Shown here one piece after another: positions 26,949 to 35,771 of a DNA stretch of 64,000 nt. Origin of the DNA: Streptomyces endocoffeicus. Lineage in GTDB: Bacteria; Actinomycetota; Actinomycetes; Streptomycetales; Streptomycetaceae. The notes below the pieces were generated by a model that ran no database searches, was not told the origin of the DNA, and saw only the letters and a program-made list of their open reading frames with translations. A program made the translations under genes and the position numbers. Each line of letters starts with the position of its first letter. The stretch's first letter is position 1. The stretch covers positions 1,550,001-1,614,000 of the forward strand of contig NZ_JAERRG010000001.1 in NCBI RefSeq assembly GCF_016741935.1, read 5' to 3'.

Positions 26949-29273
26949 ATGTCATCCGCACCCACCAGAAGGACCGTCGTCGGCACCGCCATGGCCGCGG
27001 GCGCCGCCGCCGGACTCGCCGGCCCGGCCACCGCGTACGCCGCCGGGCCACCGGCCCCCGCCGCGGCCGCCCGCCCCGCGGGGGACCCCTGGGCCACGGT
27101 CCTCGCCGACGCCGACATGGTGTGGCAGAAGCTGCCGCGGACCTGGTACGAGGGCCCCTTCCTCGGGAACGCCCGGCTCGGCTCGGGCATCTACGCCGAG
27201 CCGGGCGGCGCCAACGCGGTGCGCTTCAACGTGCAGCACAGCGAGGTCCAGGACCACCGGCCGGAGTTCGGCTCCCTCTTCGGGCTCGCACGGCTGCCCA
27301 TCGGGTACTTCACCCTGGAGCCGGTCGGTGCCATCACCGCCGTCGACTGGCGGCTGCGGCTGCGCGACGCCGAGCTGACCGGGACCATCACCACCGACAA
27401 GGGCACGCTCACCCTCCGCGCCCTGGTGCACAACTCACGCTCCGTCATGGCGATCGAGGTGACCCCGACCTCCGGTGAGGCCGCGTTCCGCTGGGTGTTC
27501 CACCCCGCCGAGGCCATCAGCCCGCGGGTCGACTTCAAACCGGTCCCCGACGGCTACACCGGCAACCCCCCGGCCGTCGTCGAGGACCACCACGGCGTCC
27601 AGGCCGCCGTGCAGCCGCTGCTCGCCGGCGGACAGCATGTGACGGCCTGGCGGGAGCGGACCCGCGCCGGGCGGCGGACGCTGTACGTCACCGTGGCCCA
27701 CTCCCACCCCAAGCGGACCGCGCGCGACCGCGCCCTGAAGGACATCGGGTCCGCCTCGGCGCTCCCCTACGACGCCCTCGCGCCCACCCATCGCGCCTGG
27801 TGGCACGCCTACTACCGGAAGAGCTTCCTCTCCCTCCCCGACGCCCGGCTCCAGCGCTTCTACTGGATCCAGCTGTACAAGGTGGCCGCGGCCGCACGCG
27901 CCGACGCCCCCGTGATGGCCACCTCGGGACCCTGGCTGGAGTCCACCCCGTGGCCCGCCACCTGGTGGAACCTCAATGTGCAGCTGGAGTACTGGCTGAT
28001 CCACGGCTCCAACCACCTCGAACTCGACGCGGTGACACGGGCGCTCGGCGAATTCCGCGACAACCTCTCCAACCAGCTCGACGCCCCGTACCGCAAGGAC
28101 TCGGCGGGCATCCCCCGCACCACCGACATCCATCTGGTCAACGGCGGCGCGGTGGCCAACGGCGGCTTCGCGGTCGGCATCCCCGGCCAGGACCCGCCCA
28201 CCCCCGAGGTCGGCAACCTCACCTGGGCGCTGCACAACGTGTGGCTGACCTACCGCCACACCATGGACGAGTCGGTGCTGCGCGAGGTGGTCCATCCGCT
28301 GCTGCGCAAGGCCATCGCCTACTACCTCCACTTCCTCACCCCCGGCAGCGACGGCAAGCTGCATCTGCCCGCCACCTTCTCGCCGGAGTACGGCGTCAAC
28401 GCGCCCGACTGCAACTACGACCTGATGCTGCTGCGCTGGGGCTGCGCCACCCTCCTTGAGTCGGCCCGGATCCTCGGCGTCAAGGACCCCTCCGCACCGC
28501 GCTGGCGGGAGGTGCTGGCCAAGCTCGCCCCGTACCCCGTCGACGAGAACGGCTTCATGATCGGCGCGGGCGTGCCCTTCGCCAAGTCCCACCGCCACTA
28601 CTCCCATATGCTCGCGGTCTATCCGCTGTACGAGGTCACCTGGGAGGACCCCGCCAAGCGCGAGCTGATCGAGACCTCCCTCAACCACTGGGTCGGCTTC
28701 GAGGGCGCGCTCCAGGGCTACACCTTCACCGGCGCCGCCTCGATGTCCGCGCAGATGGGGCGTGGTGAGGACGCGCTGAAGTACCTGGTCGAGCTGATGA
28801 GCCGCTTCATCCAGCCGAACACCATGTACAAGGAGTCCGGCCCGGTCATCGAGACGCCGCTGTCCGCCGCGCAGTCGCTGCACGACATGGTGTGCCAGAG
28901 CTGGGGCGGGGTGATCCGGATCTTCCCCGCGCTGCCCACCGCCTGGAGTGAGCTGATGGTCCACGACTTCCGCACCCAGGGCGCCTTCCTGCTGAGCGCC
29001 GCCCGCGAGGGCGGCCGGACCCGCTGGGTGCGGCTGCGCAGCGAGGCGGGCGCGCCCTGTGTCGTACGGCACTCCCTGGACGGGCCCATCGAGGTGCGGG
29101 ACGGGCACGGGCGGCGGCTGCCGTACGAGACCGTGGGCGCGGGAACGATACGGATCGCGCTCACCAGGGGCCAGGAGGCGATCATCACCGCCCGCGGCGA
29201 CCGCCCGGACCTGACGGTCCGCCCGGTCGAGGCGGGCGAGCCGGCGCCGCGCTGGGGGCTCCCCGCGACCTGA
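26949..29273 (+). CDS. Secreted GH95-like glycoside hydrolase
   Basis: A 774-residue protein. The N-terminus TRRTVVGTAMAAGAAAGLAG carries a twin-arginine export signal with an AYA-type cleavage region. The mature part matches the architecture of GH95 (alpha-1,2-L-fucosidase / alpha-L-galactosidase): an N-terminal beta domain (WYEGPFLGNARLGSGIYAEP) and an (alpha/alpha)6 barrel (NLNVQLEYWLIHGSNHLEL). The C-terminal beta region has SLHDMVCQSWGGVIRIFPAL. It likely releases terminal fucose or galactose from plant glycans outside the cell. GGAG lies four bases before the ATG. Exact sugar specificity is not resolved. Confidence 0.85.
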   Translation: MSSAPTRRTVVGTAMAAGAAAGLAGPATAYAAGPPAPAAAARPAGDPWATVLADADMVWQKLPRTWYEGPFLGNARLGSGIYAEPGGANAVRFNVQHSEVQDHRPEFGSLFGLARLPIGYFTLEPVGAITAVDWRLRLRDAELTGTITTDKGTLTLRALVHNSRSVMAIEVTPTSGEAAFRWVFHPAEAISPRVDFKPVPDGYTGNPPAVVEDHHGVQAAVQPLLAGGQHVTAWRERTRAGRRTLYVTVAHSHPKRTARDRALKDIGSASALPYDALAPTHRAWWHAYYRKSFLSLPDARLQRFYWIQLYKVAAAARADAPVMATSGPWLESTPWPATWWNLNVQLEYWLIHGSNHLELDAVTRALGEFRDNLSNQLDAPYRKDSAGIPRTTDIHLVNGGAVANGGFAVGIPGQDPPTPEVGNLTWALHNVWLTYRHTMDESVLREVVHPLLRKAIAYYLHFLTPGSDGKLHLPATFSPEYGVNAPDCNYDLMLLRWGCATLLESARILGVKDPSAPRWREVLAKLAPYPVDENGFMIGAGVPFAKSHRHYSHMLAVYPLYEVTWEDPAKRELIETSLNHWVGFEGALQGYTFTGAASMSAQMGRGEDALKYLVELMSRFIQPNTMYKESGPVIETPLSAAQSLHDMVCQSWGGVIRIFPALPTAWSELMVHDFRTQGAFLLSAAREGGRTRWVRLRSEAGAPCVVRHSLDGPIEVRDGHGRRLPYETVGAGTIRIALTRGQEAIITARGDRPDLTVRPVEAGEPAPRWGLPAT

Positions 29274-29344
29274 ACCGAGTCCCGGACCGAGTCCCGAATC
29301 GCACCCCGGACCGCGTCCCGAACCGCGTCCCGGACCGCGCCCAC
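29273..29344. repeat. Six 12-bp tandem repeats after the GH95-like gene
   Basis: Degenerate units such as AACCGAGTCCCG and GACCGCGTCCCG begin at the last base of the GH95-like stop codon and alternate A/G at the first base, giving a 24-bp higher-order pattern. The array is non-coding and fills most of the gap before the PAP2 gene. Confidence 0.85.
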
Positions 29345-29415
29345 GGTCTCCCGGCCGGGGCCCGGCCGCCGACGGATGACGCGTGCCGACCCCGGTTCCG
29401 GGTTACCCATCACGC

Positions 29416-30975
29416 ATGAGACACATCAGTGACTTCGACCGCCGGCTGTTCGCGCGGGTCGCGGACAGCCGGCTCCGCGGTGCCCATCCGTTGCTGCCCC
29501 GGCTCAGCCGGGCCGCCGACCGCGGCCGGCTGTGGTTCGGCACGGCCGGGGTGCTCGCCACGGTCGGCGGCCGCACCGCGCGGCGGGCCGCGCTGCGCGG
29601 GATGGGTTCGCTCGCCGCCGCCTCGCTCGCGTCGAACGTCGTGGTCAAGTGGACCGTGGAACGCAAGCGTCCGGTCATGGACGGGGTGCCCCTGATGCGC
29701 CGGCTGCGCCGGCAGCCGTGGACCAGTTCCTTCCCCTCCGGGCACTCGGCCTCCGCCGCCGCCTTCGCCACCGGAGTGGCGCTGGAGTCCTCGCGGTACG
29801 GCCTGCTGGTCGCCCCGCTCGCCGCCGCCGTCGCCGTCTCCCGGGTGTACGTGGGGGTCCACTACCCCAGCGATGTGCTGGCCGGTATCGCCCTCGGCGC
29901 CGGGGCCGCCGCGCTGACCTGCCGCTACTGGCCGCCGCGCCCCGAGGTCCCGGCGCGGGCCCGGCCGCGGATCTCGGCGCCCGCCCTGCCCAAGGGCGAC
30001 GGTCTGGTCGTCATGGTCAACCAGCGGGCCGGTACGGGAACCCCCACCGGCGCGTTCACGGTCGCCGAGCAGCTGCGGGTACTGCTGCCCGCCGCGGACA
30101 TCGTGGAGTGCGGGCCCGACGACGACTTCATGGGCCTGCTCGGGCAGGCCGCCCAGCGCGCCGTCGAACGGGCCGGGGCGCTGGGCATCTGCGGCGGGGA
30201 CGGCAGCGTCAACGCGGCCGCCACGGTCGCGGCCGAACGCGGGCTGCCGCTCGCCGTGTTCCCCGGCGGCACTCTCGACCACTTCGCGCTGGACCTCGGC
30301 GTACCGGCCTTCGAGGACACCGCGCACGCCGTGACCGAGGGCGACGCGGTGGCCGTGGACCTCGGCCGCGCCACGCCCCTCGCCGGAGGCGGCGAGACCA
30401 GCCACTTCGTCAACACCTTCAGCCTCGGCTTCTACCCGGAGCTGGTGCGCATCCGGGAGAGCCTCCAGGGCCGGCTCGGCAAGTGGCCCGCGGCCGCCGT
30501 CGCGCTCACCCGGGTGCTGCGCACCGCGCGCCCCATGGAGGTCGAGGTCAACGGGCGGCAGCGGCGGCTGTGGATGCTGTTCGCCGGTAACGGCGTCTAC
30601 TCCCCGGAGGGTTTCGCGCCCGCCTACCGTCAGCAGCTCGACGACGGGCTGCTCGATGTGCGGGTGATCGACGGCGAGGAGCGGCTGGCCCGCACCCGGC
30701 TGCTGATCGCGGCGCTCACCGGCACGCTCGGTCGGTCACATGTCTATACGACGCGGCGCATGCGCCAACTGCGCCTGTCGGGCCTCCACGGCGTGGACAG
30801 CCGTGCCTACGATGGAGAGGTGGCCGCCGACCCCGCGGAGAAGCTGCTCATCGACAAGTGGCCGGGGGCGCTCACCGTCTACCGCCCCGCCGAGCCGCAG
30901 AACGAGTTGCTCCAAAGGGCCCGTACGGCGGCCGCGAAGGCACCCCATTGGTGGAGGGCCCTACTACGCAAGTAG
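29416..30975 (+). CDS. PAP2 phosphatase fused to diacylglycerol/lipid kinase domain
   Basis: A 519-residue two-domain enzyme. Residues about 15-175 form a membrane-linked PAP2 phosphatase with all three motifs: KWTVERKRP, FPSGHSASAAAFA and SRVYVGVHYPSD. Residues about 195-500 form a diacylglycerol kinase catalytic domain with GGDGSVNAAA and FPGGTLDHFALDLG. Opposing phosphatase and kinase activities on lipid phosphates in one chain occur in several actinobacteria. The ATG at 29416 is chosen because it starts a normal PAP2 N-terminus; the frame is open to 29383. Confidence 0.92.
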   Translation: MRHISDFDRRLFARVADSRLRGAHPLLPRLSRAADRGRLWFGTAGVLATVGGRTARRAALRGMGSLAAASLASNVVVKWTVERKRPVMDGVPLMRRLRRQPWTSSFPSGHSASAAAFATGVALESSRYGLLVAPLAAAVAVSRVYVGVHYPSDVLAGIALGAGAAALTCRYWPPRPEVPARARPRISAPALPKGDGLVVMVNQRAGTGTPTGAFTVAEQLRVLLPAADIVECGPDDDFMGLLGQAAQRAVERAGALGICGGDGSVNAAATVAAERGLPLAVFPGGTLDHFALDLGVPAFEDTAHAVTEGDAVAVDLGRATPLAGGGETSHFVNTFSLGFYPELVRIRESLQGRLGKWPAAAVALTRVLRTARPMEVEVNGRQRRLWMLFAGNGVYSPEGFAPAYRQQLDDGLLDVRVIDGEERLARTRLLIAALTGTLGRSHVYTTRRMRQLRLSGLHGVDSRAYDGEVAADPAEKLLIDKWPGALTVYRPAEPQNELLQRARTAAAKAPHWWRALLRK

Positions 30976-31072
30976 TACGCACAAGTCTGTGCTCAAGGAC
31001 GACGACGGGGGCACACCCCACCGTCAAGGATGAGGGCATGGACGACGACCGATCGGCCCAGGGGGCCGCGAC

Positions 31073-32212
31073 GTGACCTCCCTCGCGCTGTCTGTGCTGC
31101 TGGCCCTGGCCTCGGCGGTCTGCTACGCCGCCGGAGCCATACTCCAGGAGCATGTCGCGGCCACGACGCCGCGCCTCGCGTCCGCTCCGCTGCGGCGCGG
31201 GAGTTGGTGGGCCGCGGTGAGCCTCAACGGGACGGGCGCGGTCCTCCATGTGATCGCACTTGCCTACGGCCCGCTGAGCGTGGTGCAACCCCTAGGGGCT
31301 CTCACGATCGTCTTCGCCCTGCCGATGGCGGCCATGTTCGTCCGCCGCCGGGTCGGGGCGGCCGGCTGGCGGGGTGCGCTGCTGGCCACCGTGGGGCTCG
31401 CCGGGCTGCTCTCGCTGACCGGCTCCTCGCGGGCCCAGTCGCTGGCCGAGCGGGACGGCTTCTGGCTGATCGTGATCACGGTCTCCGCCATCGCCGTGCT
31501 GATCGGGGCGGCTCGTCTGATGCGGTCGCCCGGGATCCGCAGTGTGCTGCTGGCGGCGGCCGCGGGGACGGCCTTCGGCGTCTCGTCGGTGGTCACCAAG
31601 AACGTGGCCGTGGAGTGGACCTGGGACGCGTGGGAGGACGCCCTGCCCGGCCTGGTCACGATCGGGCTGCTGGCCTCGGGCGGGGTGCTGCTGTCCCAGG
31701 CGTCGTACCGGGGCGCCGGGCTGGCCTCGCCGCTGGCGACGGCGACCGTGGTCAACCCCGTGGTCGCCACCGCCGTCGGCCTCGCCGCGCTGGGCGAGCA
31801 CTTCCGGCACGGCGCGCCCGGCACGCTGCTCGCCCTGGTGGCGGCCCTCGTCGCGAGCACCGGCCTGGTGATGCTGACGGTGCACAACGCCGAGGCGGAG
31901 GCCGAAGCGGAAGCCGCCGCCGAGGACGCCGAGGCCACGGTCGTCGAGGCGCCGGACGCCCCCGGCCACGACGGGCGCGATGCCGCGGGTGGAGCCGGTG
32001 GCATCGGCGGGCCGGAGGTCCCGGAGGGGCCTGGCGGACCCGGCCCGCACGAGGTGCCGGCCGGCCGCGAGGTGCCCGCCGAGCCCGGTCCCTCGCTCCG
32101 TCTCCCCCACCCGATCCCCCGCCAGCCCACCGGCGACGAGGAGCCCGAGCCCCACCTGTCCGACCCCCACCTACCCGACCGCGGCGAGGCCGTCCTGCAG
32201 CACCACGCCTGA
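31073..32212 (+). CDS. DMT/EamA-like membrane transporter
   Basis: A 379-residue protein with nine to ten hydrophobic helices across residues 1-270 (LSVLLALASAVCYAAGAIL, VVQPLGALTIVFALPMAA). It matches the drug/metabolite transporter fold. The substrate is unknown. The last 100 residues are soluble and low-complexity (EAEAEAEAAAEDAEA, then Pro/Gly/Glu-rich). The GTG at 31073 overlaps the stop of a 12-codon open frame starting with ATG at 31038, which could couple translation. Confidence 0.85.
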   Translation: MTSLALSVLLALASAVCYAAGAILQEHVAATTPRLASAPLRRGSWWAAVSLNGTGAVLHVIALAYGPLSVVQPLGALTIVFALPMAAMFVRRRVGAAGWRGALLATVGLAGLLSLTGSSRAQSLAERDGFWLIVITVSAIAVLIGAARLMRSPGIRSVLLAAAAGTAFGVSSVVTKNVAVEWTWDAWEDALPGLVTIGLLASGGVLLSQASYRGAGLASPLATATVVNPVVATAVGLAALGEHFRHGAPGTLLALVAALVASTGLVMLTVHNAEAEAEAEAAAEDAEATVVEAPDAPGHDGRDAAGGAGGIGGPEVPEGPGGPGPHEVPAGREVPAEPGPSLRLPHPIPRQPTGDEEPEPHLSDPHLPDRGEAVLQHHA

Positions 32213-32241
32213 GCGCCCCGCGGGAAGTGTCACGATGCCGC

Positions 32242-33126
32242 TCAGGCCGCGCCGGGCCGCCCCTGGCCGAGCAGTTCCACCAGCCCCGAGAGGCCCTCAT
32301 GGCCATGGCCGTCGGCGACCCGGCGGGCCATGAGACGGCCGATCGGGGCGATCAGTTCGGGGCTGATGCCCTGGTCCCGCGCGGAGCCGGTGAAGTTGAC
32401 GAACGCGGCCGACTGCATGGCGAGGTTGGAGACCACCCCCGTGGCGTGGTCACCGGAGTCGATCTGCCGCGCGTAGCCGTCCACGGCCCCGGACATGGCG
32501 GTCAGCCAGCGCCCCACCAGCGGGGCGGCATCGGCCGCCGCCACACCGTCCGACGTGACGAGGGCGTAGGCGTGCAGTACGCCGGAGAACATCCCGTACA
32601 TCGCGCTGAGCAGGGCGATGTCGTACAGCGGGGCACGGCCGGGGTCCTCGCCGAGGTGGTGGCTCTCGCCGAAGAGGTCCAGCACGGGCCGGTGGTCCGC
32701 GAAGGCGGCGGGCGAGCCGCTGTAGAGGAGGAAGGCGGCGGGTGTGCCGATCATCGGCGGGACGGCCATGATGCCGCCGTCGAGGTACTGGGCGCCGTGT
32801 CCGGCCGCCCACGCGGCCAGCTCACGGGCCTGCCGCGGAGTGCCGTTGGTGAGGTTGACGACGGCCTTGCCGGACAGGGCGTCCCCGAGGGGGGCCAGCA
32901 CCTGCCGTACGGAGTCGTAGTCGAGCAGACAGACCACCACCAGGGGGCTCGCCGCGACGGCCGCACCGGCCGTGGCGGCCGTCAGCGCGCCCTCGGTGGC
33001 GAGCGCCTCGGCCTTGGCCGCCGTACGGTTCCACACCGTCGTCCGGTGCCCGGCCCGCAGAAGGGCGCGGGCCAGGGCGGTGCCCATGTCGCCGAGGCCC
33101 AGCACCGTCACGGGGGTTTCGCTCAT
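32242..33126 (-). CDS. Imine reductase-like NAD(P)-dependent dehydrogenase
   Basis: A 294-residue beta-hydroxyacid-dehydrogenase-fold protein with VTVLGLGDMGTALARALL binding NADP. CLLDYDSVRQVL, LTNGTPRQARELAAWA and YLDGGIMAVPPMIG are signatures of the imine-reductase group. A helical C-terminal dimerisation domain follows. The natural substrate of this group is mostly unknown. It is divergent from an HxlR regulator, with a long palindrome 88-113 bp upstream of its ATG, so it is likely repressed by it and induced by a reactive carbonyl or drug-like compound. Confidence 0.9.
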   Translation of the reverse strand: MSETPVTVLGLGDMGTALARALLRAGHRTTVWNRTAAKAEALATEGALTAATAGAAVAASPLVVVCLLDYDSVRQVLAPLGDALSGKAVVNLTNGTPRQARELAAWAAGHGAQYLDGGIMAVPPMIGTPAAFLLYSGSPAAFADHRPVLDLFGESHHLGEDPGRAPLYDIALLSAMYGMFSGVLHAYALVTSDGVAAADAAPLVGRWLTAMSGAVDGYARQIDSGDHATGVVSNLAMQSAAFVNFTGSARDQGISPELIAPIGRLMARRVADGHGHEGLSGLVELLGQGRPGAA

Positions 33127-33213
33127 CTCGGTTGCTCCAGGGGATTCGTTACCGCTCGGTCGTAGGGGTTCGGCGCGCCGATCACAGGCTCGTTCCCCAG
33201 CGGTAGTGTGGGC

Positions 33214-33239
33214 AAGTACGCACTAATTAGTGCGTACTT
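33214..33239. promoter_or_regulatory. 26-bp perfect palindrome, HxlR operator
   Basis: Perfect two-fold symmetry about 33226/33227, with half-site AAGTACGCACTAA. It is markedly AT-rich for this DNA and sits between the divergent imine-reductase-like and hxlR genes, 30 bp before the hxlR ATG. It fits a winged-helix HxlR dimer controlling both genes. Confidence 0.88.
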
Positions 33240-33269
33240 ACCTTGAGGTCAGTGGGGGCGGGCGGGGCC

Positions 33270-33605
33270 ATGGGGAGTCAGCCTTATGTCTGCGGTCTGG
33301 ACGCGGCCGTGGATGTGATCGACGGAAAGTGGAAAGTCCTGATCATCTGGGCGCTCAATCACCAGCGGTGCCGTTTCGGGGAATTGCGGCGGCTGGTCCC
33401 GGGCGTGACCGAAAAGGTGCTGACGCAGCAGCTGAGGGAGTTGGAGGCGGACGGAATCGTCCACCGGGAGATCTACGACGTGAAGCCGCCGAAGGTGGAG
33501 TATTCGCTGACCGGGCTGGGCGACGAGCTGAACACGGCGCTGGGCCCGCTGGGCGCGTGGGGCAAGCGACGGATGGCGGCGCTGGAGGAGGCGGGGCAGG
33601 GCTGA
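33270..33605 (+). CDS. HxlR-family transcriptional regulator
   Basis: A 111-residue winged-helix protein. Typical blocks: VIDGKWKVLIIWAL, RFGELRRLVPGVTEKVLTQQLREL and VEYSLTGLGDEL. CGLDAAVDVI at the N-terminus has the conserved cysteine found in redox- or aldehyde-sensing members (C13 here). ATG at 33270 is chosen; an upstream TTG at 33243 is in frame but lacks support. It likely controls the divergent imine-reductase-like gene and itself through the adjacent palindrome. Confidence 0.92.
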   Translation: MGSQPYVCGLDAAVDVIDGKWKVLIIWALNHQRCRFGELRRLVPGVTEKVLTQQLRELEADGIVHREIYDVKPPKVEYSLTGLGDELNTALGPLGAWGKRRMAALEEAGQG

Positions 33606-33715
33606 CTTCCGGGCCGCCGCACGCCCACGGGCGCGACCTCACCGCGGAAACTCTTTTCCAACCGGCCCTCCGCGGGGTAGGGGTGTGGAGTTCACCCCGC
33701 TCACTTGGAGGCCCC

Positions 33716-35053
33716 GTGACCGACAGCGCTCCCCGGAGCCAACCACGCACTCCCTGGCGAGCCGTCTTCGGCGGCTCGATCGGAAATCTCGTCGAGTGGT
33801 ACGACTGGTTCGTCTACGCCAGTTTCGCCACCTACTTCGCCGGAGCCTTCTTCCCCAAGGGCAACGACACGGCGCAGCTCCTCAACACCGCCGGGATCTT
33901 CGCGGTGGGCTTCTTCATGCGTCCCGTCGGCGGCTGGCTGCTGGGCCGGTTCGCCGACCGGCGCGGCCGCAAGGCGGCGCTCACCCTGACGGTGACGCTG
34001 ATGTCGGCCAGCGCGCTGCTCATCGCCATCGCCCCGACCTATGACCAGGTCGGCTACTTCGGCGCGTTCGTGCTGCTGGTGGCGCGGCTGCTGCAGGGCC
34101 TGTCGGTGGGCGGTGAGTACGCGGCCAGCGCCACGTATCTCACCGAGGCGTCCCGGCCCGGCGGCCGCGGTTTCGTCTCCAGCTTCCAGTACGTGTCGAT
34201 GACGATGGGTCAGCTGATCGGCCTCGGTCTGCAGATCGTGCTGCAGCACACCATGTCCGATGACGCGCTGCACTCCTACGGCTGGCGCATTCCGTTCGTC
34301 GTCGGCGCCGTGGGCGCGGCCGTGGTCTTCTGGCTGCGGCGCAATCTGCTGGAGACCGAGGTCTACACCGAGGAGGAGGACCAGGGCCAGGAGCGGGGGA
34401 CGATCGCCGAGCTGCTGCGCCACCGCAAGGAGGCGGCGCTGGTCGTCGCGCTGACCATGGGCGGCACGGTCGCGTACTACACGTACACCACCTATCTCAC
34501 CAAGTACCTGTCGAACACGGCCGGGATGAGCAAGTCAGACGCCTCGCTGGTGAGCTTCTGTGCCCTGTTCCTGTTCATGCTGTTGCAGCCGCTGGCCGGA
34601 TCGCTCTCGGACCGGATCGGGCGCCGTCCGCTGCTGATCACCTTCGGCATCGGCTCGATGCTCTGCACCGTCCCCATCATGACCGCGCTCTCGCACGCCG
34701 ACAGCTTCGCCGGGGCGCTGCTGCTCTCGCTCGCGGCGCTGGTCATCGTCACCGGCTACACGTCGATCAACGCCGTGGTGAAGGCGGAGCTGTTCCCCAC
34801 CCATGTCCGGGCGCTCGGGGTGGCCCTGCCGTACGCGGTGGCCAACGCGCTGTTCGGCGGCACCGCCGAGTATGTGGCGCTGTGGTTCAAGAAGGGCGGT
34901 GTGGAGTCCGGGTACTACTGGTACGTCTCGGCGTGCGCCGCGGTCTCGCTCGTCGTCTACCTCACCATGCGGGAGACCCGGGACGCCGCCCTCTCCCGGG
35001 GCCGCGCCGACGACCCGGCCGCGCCGGGGAAGCGGCGGACGACGGCGGTGTGA
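33716..35053 (+). CDS. MHS-family MFS transporter
   Basis: A 445-residue proton symporter of the metabolite:H+ symporter group, with twelve predicted helices. SIGNLVEWYDWFVYASFATYF at the N-terminus and GRFADRRGRKAAL (motif A) are diagnostic; EYAASATYLTEASRPGGRGF is the family loop. Relatives move dicarboxylates, alpha-ketoglutarate, shikimate or betaines. GTG at 33716 follows a GGAGG site. It lies 110 bp after hxlR and could belong to the same regulon. Confidence 0.92.
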   Translation: MTDSAPRSQPRTPWRAVFGGSIGNLVEWYDWFVYASFATYFAGAFFPKGNDTAQLLNTAGIFAVGFFMRPVGGWLLGRFADRRGRKAALTLTVTLMSASALLIAIAPTYDQVGYFGAFVLLVARLLQGLSVGGEYAASATYLTEASRPGGRGFVSSFQYVSMTMGQLIGLGLQIVLQHTMSDDALHSYGWRIPFVVGAVGAAVVFWLRRNLLETEVYTEEEDQGQERGTIAELLRHRKEAALVVALTMGGTVAYYTYTTYLTKYLSNTAGMSKSDASLVSFCALFLFMLLQPLAGSLSDRIGRRPLLITFGIGSMLCTVPIMTALSHADSFAGALLLSLAALVIVTGYTSINAVVKAELFPTHVRALGVALPYAVANALFGGTAEYVALWFKKGGVESGYYWYVSACAAVSLVVYLTMRETRDAALSRGRADDPAAPGKRRTTAV

Positions 35054-35078
35054 CGGGCCGAGGGGCCGGTTTCCGGCG

Positions 35079-35546
35079 TCAGCGGCCGACGGTCACGCTC
35101 ATCTGGGCCCAGACCACCCGTCCGCCGTTCACGCCCGGCCGGTCCCCCCACGCGTCCGCCAGGGCGCGGACCAGCGCGAGTCCGCGCCCGCACTCATCCT
35201 CCAGACCGGCCTCCCGCGGTGTGGGGACGGCCGGTCCACCGCCCTGGTCGGCGACCTCGACATAGAGCATCCGCCGCTCATGGGCGCGCAGTACACAGAG
35301 GATCTGCTCGCTCCCGGTGTGCACCAGGGCATTGGTGAACAGCTCGGACATGACCAGCTCGGCGGCCTCGCAGAGCTCCTCCGCGAAGCCCCACTCCGGC
35401 GCCCGGGACCGCACCCGGTGCCGGGCGACCGCGACCGAGGTGCCTCTGGCGGGCAGCTGGAACCTCTCCTGGCGGAGGGCGGAGTCAACGCTCCCGGAGC
35501 TCGGGTGGTGGGCCATCGTCGAGCGCTGACGCAATGCCACGGCCAT
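35079..35546 (-). CDS. ATP-binding (HATPase) anti-sigma-factor-like protein
   Basis: A 155-residue single-domain protein of the Streptomyces RsbW-like ATPase group. N-box region ELVMSELFTNALVHTG and G-box regions VEVADQGGGPAV and GRGLALVRALADAWG. Such proteins often accompany Scr1-type HTH and DUF397 genes in development and antibiotic regulation. The ATG at 35546 follows GGAAGG. It is divergent from the Scr1-like gene. Confidence 0.9.
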   Translation of the reverse strand: MAVALRQRSTMAHHPSSGSVDSALRQERFQLPARGTSVAVARHRVRSRAPEWGFAEELCEAAELVMSELFTNALVHTGSEQILCVLRAHERRMLYVEVADQGGGPAVPTPREAGLEDECGRGLALVRALADAWGDRPGVNGGRVVWAQMSVTVGR

Positions 35547-35680
35547 GTGCCTTCCGTCCGTCCTACCTGTGGGGGCGTGAATGCCGTACGTGAATGCCGC
35601 AAGTGCGCGACACAGCAGCCACGTTGGACTGGTCACACCCGTCACTATCGTTGCTGCAAGCATCAGTTGGCAAGGCGCGA

Positions 35681-35695
35681 TCTGCAAAATGCAGA
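35681..35695. promoter_or_regulatory. TCTGCA-AAA-TGCAGA palindrome
   Basis: Perfect 6-bp arms around three A residues, 77 bp before the GTG of the Scr1-like gene and in the divergent gap with the ATP-binding gene. It could be the operator of the HTH protein. No confident promoter hexamers were found. Confidence 0.45.
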
Positions 35696-35771
35696 ATAGC
35701 CGGAGCACTCTGTTGCCCCCACCTCGTACGTGGCACACTGATCCTGACAAGACCGTCCCAGGAGGTACGAC

